A stretch of DNA of 64,000 nucleotides from assembly GCA_963920665.1 (NCBI GenBank), contig OY987267.1, forward strand, positions 4,092,001-4,156,000. The letters are read 5' to 3'. The notes under the pieces were generated by a model, which made no database searches, was not told where the DNA came from, and was given only the letters and a program-made list of their open reading frames with translations. Each line of letters starts with the position of its first letter. Position 1 is the first letter of the stretch. Shown piece after piece: positions 61,301 to 64,000 of the stretch. A program made the position numbers and the translations under genes. Origin of the DNA: Straminergon stramineum. Its lineage: Eukaryota > Streptophyta > Bryopsida > Hypnales > Calliergonaceae.

Positions 61301-61678
61301 TTCATTACATCTCCAACCTTGTTCTGGGCCTTTGATTGCAAATATGAATTCAAATTTCCAAATTTTTTAATGGATTTAAAATTTAAAAAATTCCAATATT
61401 TTTCCTAGGGATAATGAAGGGAAATAAGGTCAGGATGAACTACCCCCCTCACTTGTCCCCCCCATGTCATTCTAGGGGTGCATATACAAAAAAGACCCCC
61501 TATTTTGTGCTTGATTGATTTATCTTATACACCTCTCCAAACTAATTTGGGTCCTCTGATTGCAAATATGAATTCAGAAGTTCCAAATTTTATCATGTAT
61601 GACAAATAATTTTTTTTAGCATTTTTCCTTGAGGATAAGCGAGGGGATCAATACACCTTGGCCGGAAATAAGGGACAA
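61301..61678. repeat. Family-H-related duplicated segments
   Basis: The phrase ctctgattgcaaatatgaattca or a close variant occurs at 61330 and 61555, each preceded by an accccctattttgtg-like or ccaaccttg stretch. It also occurs inside the 17580-17842 element. These look like pieces of a dispersed non-coding repeat. Confidence 0.5.
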
Positions 61679-61827
61679 CTTCCATGTGGAGTTGGGGCTG
61701 GTGAAGCCCACCAATTAGTGGTGGAATGGGAATGGAAGTCTGTTTTATTTTTCCTGGAACTCCCATTTCATTCTTCCATTCCACCGTTGATTGGTGGGCT
61801 TCACCGGCCCCCTACTCCACATGGAAG
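61679..61827. repeat. Long hairpin, two 60-base arms
   Basis: The left arm begins CTTCCATGTGGAGTTGGGG and includes GGTGAAGCCCACCAAT and GGTGGAATGG. The right arm is its reverse complement with few mismatches (ATTGGTGGGCTTCACCGG, CTCCACATGGAAG). The spacer is about 30-35 bases. RNA from either strand would fold into an almost continuous stem. It may be a small foldback MITE or a small-RNA precursor. Confidence 0.85.
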
Positions 61828-62440
61828 CCGGCCCTAAGGGAGGGGGGGGTCAATCCCCCTGGCCCTTTCTGTTCTTTCTACCCTGTCCCCATCAAAGTAA
61901 TCCCACCACTCACAGCTCTCCGTTCCTTGACTGATTGATTGGCTTCCCCAAACCTTCTCCGAACCTTCCGCTTCCCTCTTCCCCAAAAGGTCGGAAAAGT
62001 AAACCCCCTCCGGAAAGAAAAAGCAAAAAGCTTCGTTTACTTTTTCACCGCAGCTATGGCCACACGGCTATGGCGTCCTCCCTCTCCGTCAGTCGTCGTC
62101 CCCGTTCCCCGCCGCTTGCCCTCTTCTCCCCGACTGCCCCCCTCCGCCGACCACCCCGCGCGACTTTCTGTTAAGCAGATCCCATTCTTCGTCGCATAAA
62201 AAATCCGATCGCGGACTCACTCACTGCTTTCCCAAATATTACTGTACCATTCTCGTGTGACGGAGTCGTTTCCCCGTTCCTTTTTTTTCCGCTTGGAAAA
62301 ACCTACAGTGACGGACGAGTAATACTTCGTAAGTATCATGTGCAAGGAGTTTACACAAGGGATTCGTCATTTTTTCAATGTGGTGCTTGTGAGATTTTCA
62401 CTGTAGGAAACGGAACTAGAAATGTAGGACGTGGAACAGG
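61828..62440 (+). promoter_or_regulatory. Upstream region of the 62.4-kb gene
   Basis: GC-rich and pyrimidine-rich. Two plus-strand frames are open near 61.94-62.2 kb, with ATGs at 62056 and 62071. The second would give a short transit-peptide-like product (MASSLSVSRRPRSPPLALF) with no continuation found. I treat the stretch as a promoter and leader, but a separate small gene is not excluded. Confidence 0.35.
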
Positions 62441-63446
62441 ATGACGTCCTCTGGTAGTAGAGTCCTAGCCGGAGACTGGGATTTCAACGATGCCTTGGAA
62501 GTGGGGAATAACTTCAGTTCCTTGCGGGGATGAAACCGACACCCACAGCGGGGTCTGCCTGGAGAAGAAGATCAAAAGGTCTAGTATAAGCTTATAGTAC
62601 AATAACTGGATCGAGCCAGAGTAGGCGAGATCCAGAAGAGTGGCAATGGTGGGTGCGAAACATGTGCGAGAGATCTTGGGTGAGCTTGTGTGTGTGAGAG
62701 GAAGAGATGGATGAGAGCAGGGGATAGTACAACGACTGGGGGATGCGTTTCTTATTGATGATCAGCGGCAAGAAGATGATGACGATGATGTCAAATCGGA
62801 CCAGCAGCAGCAGCGGGAAGCTTTGGTGGTACAGCGGGTGCTGTCACCAACATTGGGTAACGGTCGGTGAAAGGGAGGAGTATTAGTAGGGCAGGCTTGG
62901 AAGATGGGTTACGATGGTGTTGTCAGCAAACCTGCTGCAGGTGAGAGAGAGAAATAGAGAGAGATAGGAGAACATGATTCCCGGTTCTTTTCTTTATCTT
63001 CTTTCTCCCTTTTTTCTGTCGTGGTTTGGAGCTCATTGAGGTTCGGGGGTTTCGGGGGAGAATGGCGCGCGGGGAATTTAGCTTTGGCGATGGGATAGAA
63101 TGGTTAGGTGATGCGATGCTGGCTAGGTTTTGAGGGTTTATGAAGTATTTGGTGAGCTGGGGAGAGAAATTCAATCGAATTTGATTGCCCTGTTTTCATG
63201 TGGTAATCCGCAATGCGTTGCAGGCTCCATTTGTAGAATCTTCTCCGGCGGATGAGCAGCGGGGCGGCAGGAGCAGGACTCAGCAGCAGCAGCAGCAGCA
63301 GCAGGGGAGTAACGATCGTCAGGAGCTTCAGACAGTAGGTGAAAATTTTCGGAACGGCGATGACAGCATGGAGAGACCCAGTTCCAACTCCTCTTACGAA
63401 GAAAGCTTCGGGGGAGCCGCATCTAGAGAACGAATGAACCCTCCAG
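62441..63446 (+). CDS. 5' part of an unrecognised plus-strand gene
   Basis: Model by eye: exon 62441-62500 (MTSSGSRVLAGDWDFNDALE), exon 62721-62856 (GIVQRLGDAFLIDDQRQE, an aspartate run, then QREALVVQRVLSPTL), a 14-base microexon 62927-62940 (ANLLQ with neighbours), and exon 63224-63446 (APFVESSPADEQRGG, eight glutamines, MERPSSNSSYEESFGG). The last exon ends at CCAG|GTGTGT in phase 1, and the following sequence looks like an intron that runs past the window. The junctions keep one frame, but the first exon and the microexon are guesses. I do not recognise the family; the visible part looks disordered and acidic, then Q-rich. The exon at 63224-63446 is the best supported piece. Confidence 0.4.
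63281..63304 (+). repeat. (CAG)8 in coding frame
   Basis: Eight uninterrupted CAG codons encode a glutamine run in the 63224-63446 exon. Pure CAG tracts are prone to length change. Confidence 0.9.
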
Positions 63447-64000
63447 GTGTGTGTATTAGCTATACCGACACATTCATGGTTTGGTCACTCTTAGCGTAAT
63501 CTTCCATGGCGACTCTCTCGACGACCTAATTCGTCAGTGTGGAGTTTGGTTTCGTTGTAATGGTGGCTGTGTGTATGCAAGGGCTGAGGATACTCTTTCT
63601 GTTGCTTTAAGCATTTTAACCAATATCTAGGAGTGTGCTTTGGTTGGGAGATCACTCGGGAGAGTTTTTCTGGAGGTTTTACTTTGGGTACTACGGGAGA
63701 CAAACCCTCTTGAGATCAAGTCTTTTTCACTCAATGTATGAATTTCTTATACAATCATTCGAAGTGGGAGGTTGTAGACCACCATTGAAGGGACAGGAGA
63801 CAACCTACCATTTTTATGCACTGATAAGTGGTTATGGACACTTGGCTGAGTCACGGTTACACTGAACTCGCGAACTGAAGATCGACCAAGTTTTGATTAG
63901 AAGAGATGAATTGCTGTTGGTAACGGAGGTCATTCCATAGTGGACGGGATCAGGTCTTTAACGGTTTTAGTATCGCCTTTTCTTTTTTACCCAACCAGCA
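63447..64000 (+). other. Probable intron running past the window end
   Basis: It follows a good donor (CAG|GTGTGT). No exon with a matching phase is evident before the window ends. Confidence 0.4.

Noticed and set aside
1..64000. tRNA or rRNA genes
   Set aside because: I saw no cloverleaf with A- and B-box sequences and no rRNA signature, but reading by eye is weak for tRNAs, so a dedicated scan could still find one.

Overview
The window looks like nuclear DNA of a land plant, most likely a moss. The best anchor is an intron-containing bHLH gene of the RSL (ROOT HAIR DEFECTIVE SIX-LIKE) class I type. Its bHLH and C-terminal tail closely resemble the moss RSL proteins as I remember them; no alignment was run. 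Two other genes are typical of plants: a small DUF3511 protein and a CBSX-type protein with paired CBS domains and a probable plastid presequence. The genus cannot be fixed from the sequence.

Layout: 1-9.3 kb is AT-rich DNA without genes, carrying decayed transposable elements. 9.3-12.7 kb holds a 43-bp minisatellite, then a GC-rich promoter and a very long leader for the RSL gene (coding 12737-15728, plus strand, four coding exons). 15.7-17.5 kb is its 3' flank. 17.6-32 kb is gene-poor and full of short non-autonomous elements, several nested. 32-38 kb is a mixed region of tandem repeats, a minus-strand first exon of an unrecognised gene with a duplicated upstream region, and coding-like fragments. 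38-47 kb is again repeat-rich. 47.5-49.3 kb carries the DUF3511 gene (plus). 49.3-52.8 kb is gene-free. 53.15-56.5 kb is the CBSX gene (minus, eight exons). 56.9-61.9 kb is AT-rich and ends in a hairpin. 62-64 kb contains the start of an unrecognised plus-strand gene cut by the window edge.

The most interesting content is the mobile-element system. At least ten short elements without transposase share ends 5'-TTAA-CCCCTAAA...TTTAGGGG-TTAA-3'. Two elements sit inside other elements of the set, and a related uninterrupted copy shows TTAA exactly at each insertion point. This supports a piggyBac-like, TTAA-targeting family. Left and right halves are combined differently among copies, as if the elements had been shuffled. 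Other inverted-repeat families (here called D, E, F, G, H) lie between them, including one family inserted in a Stowaway-like element. Family letters are local labels, not database names.

The genes do not form a functional cluster. They are independent transcription units separated by transposon-filled spacers. Exon boundaries were placed by eye from GT-AG sites, reading frame and family similarity.
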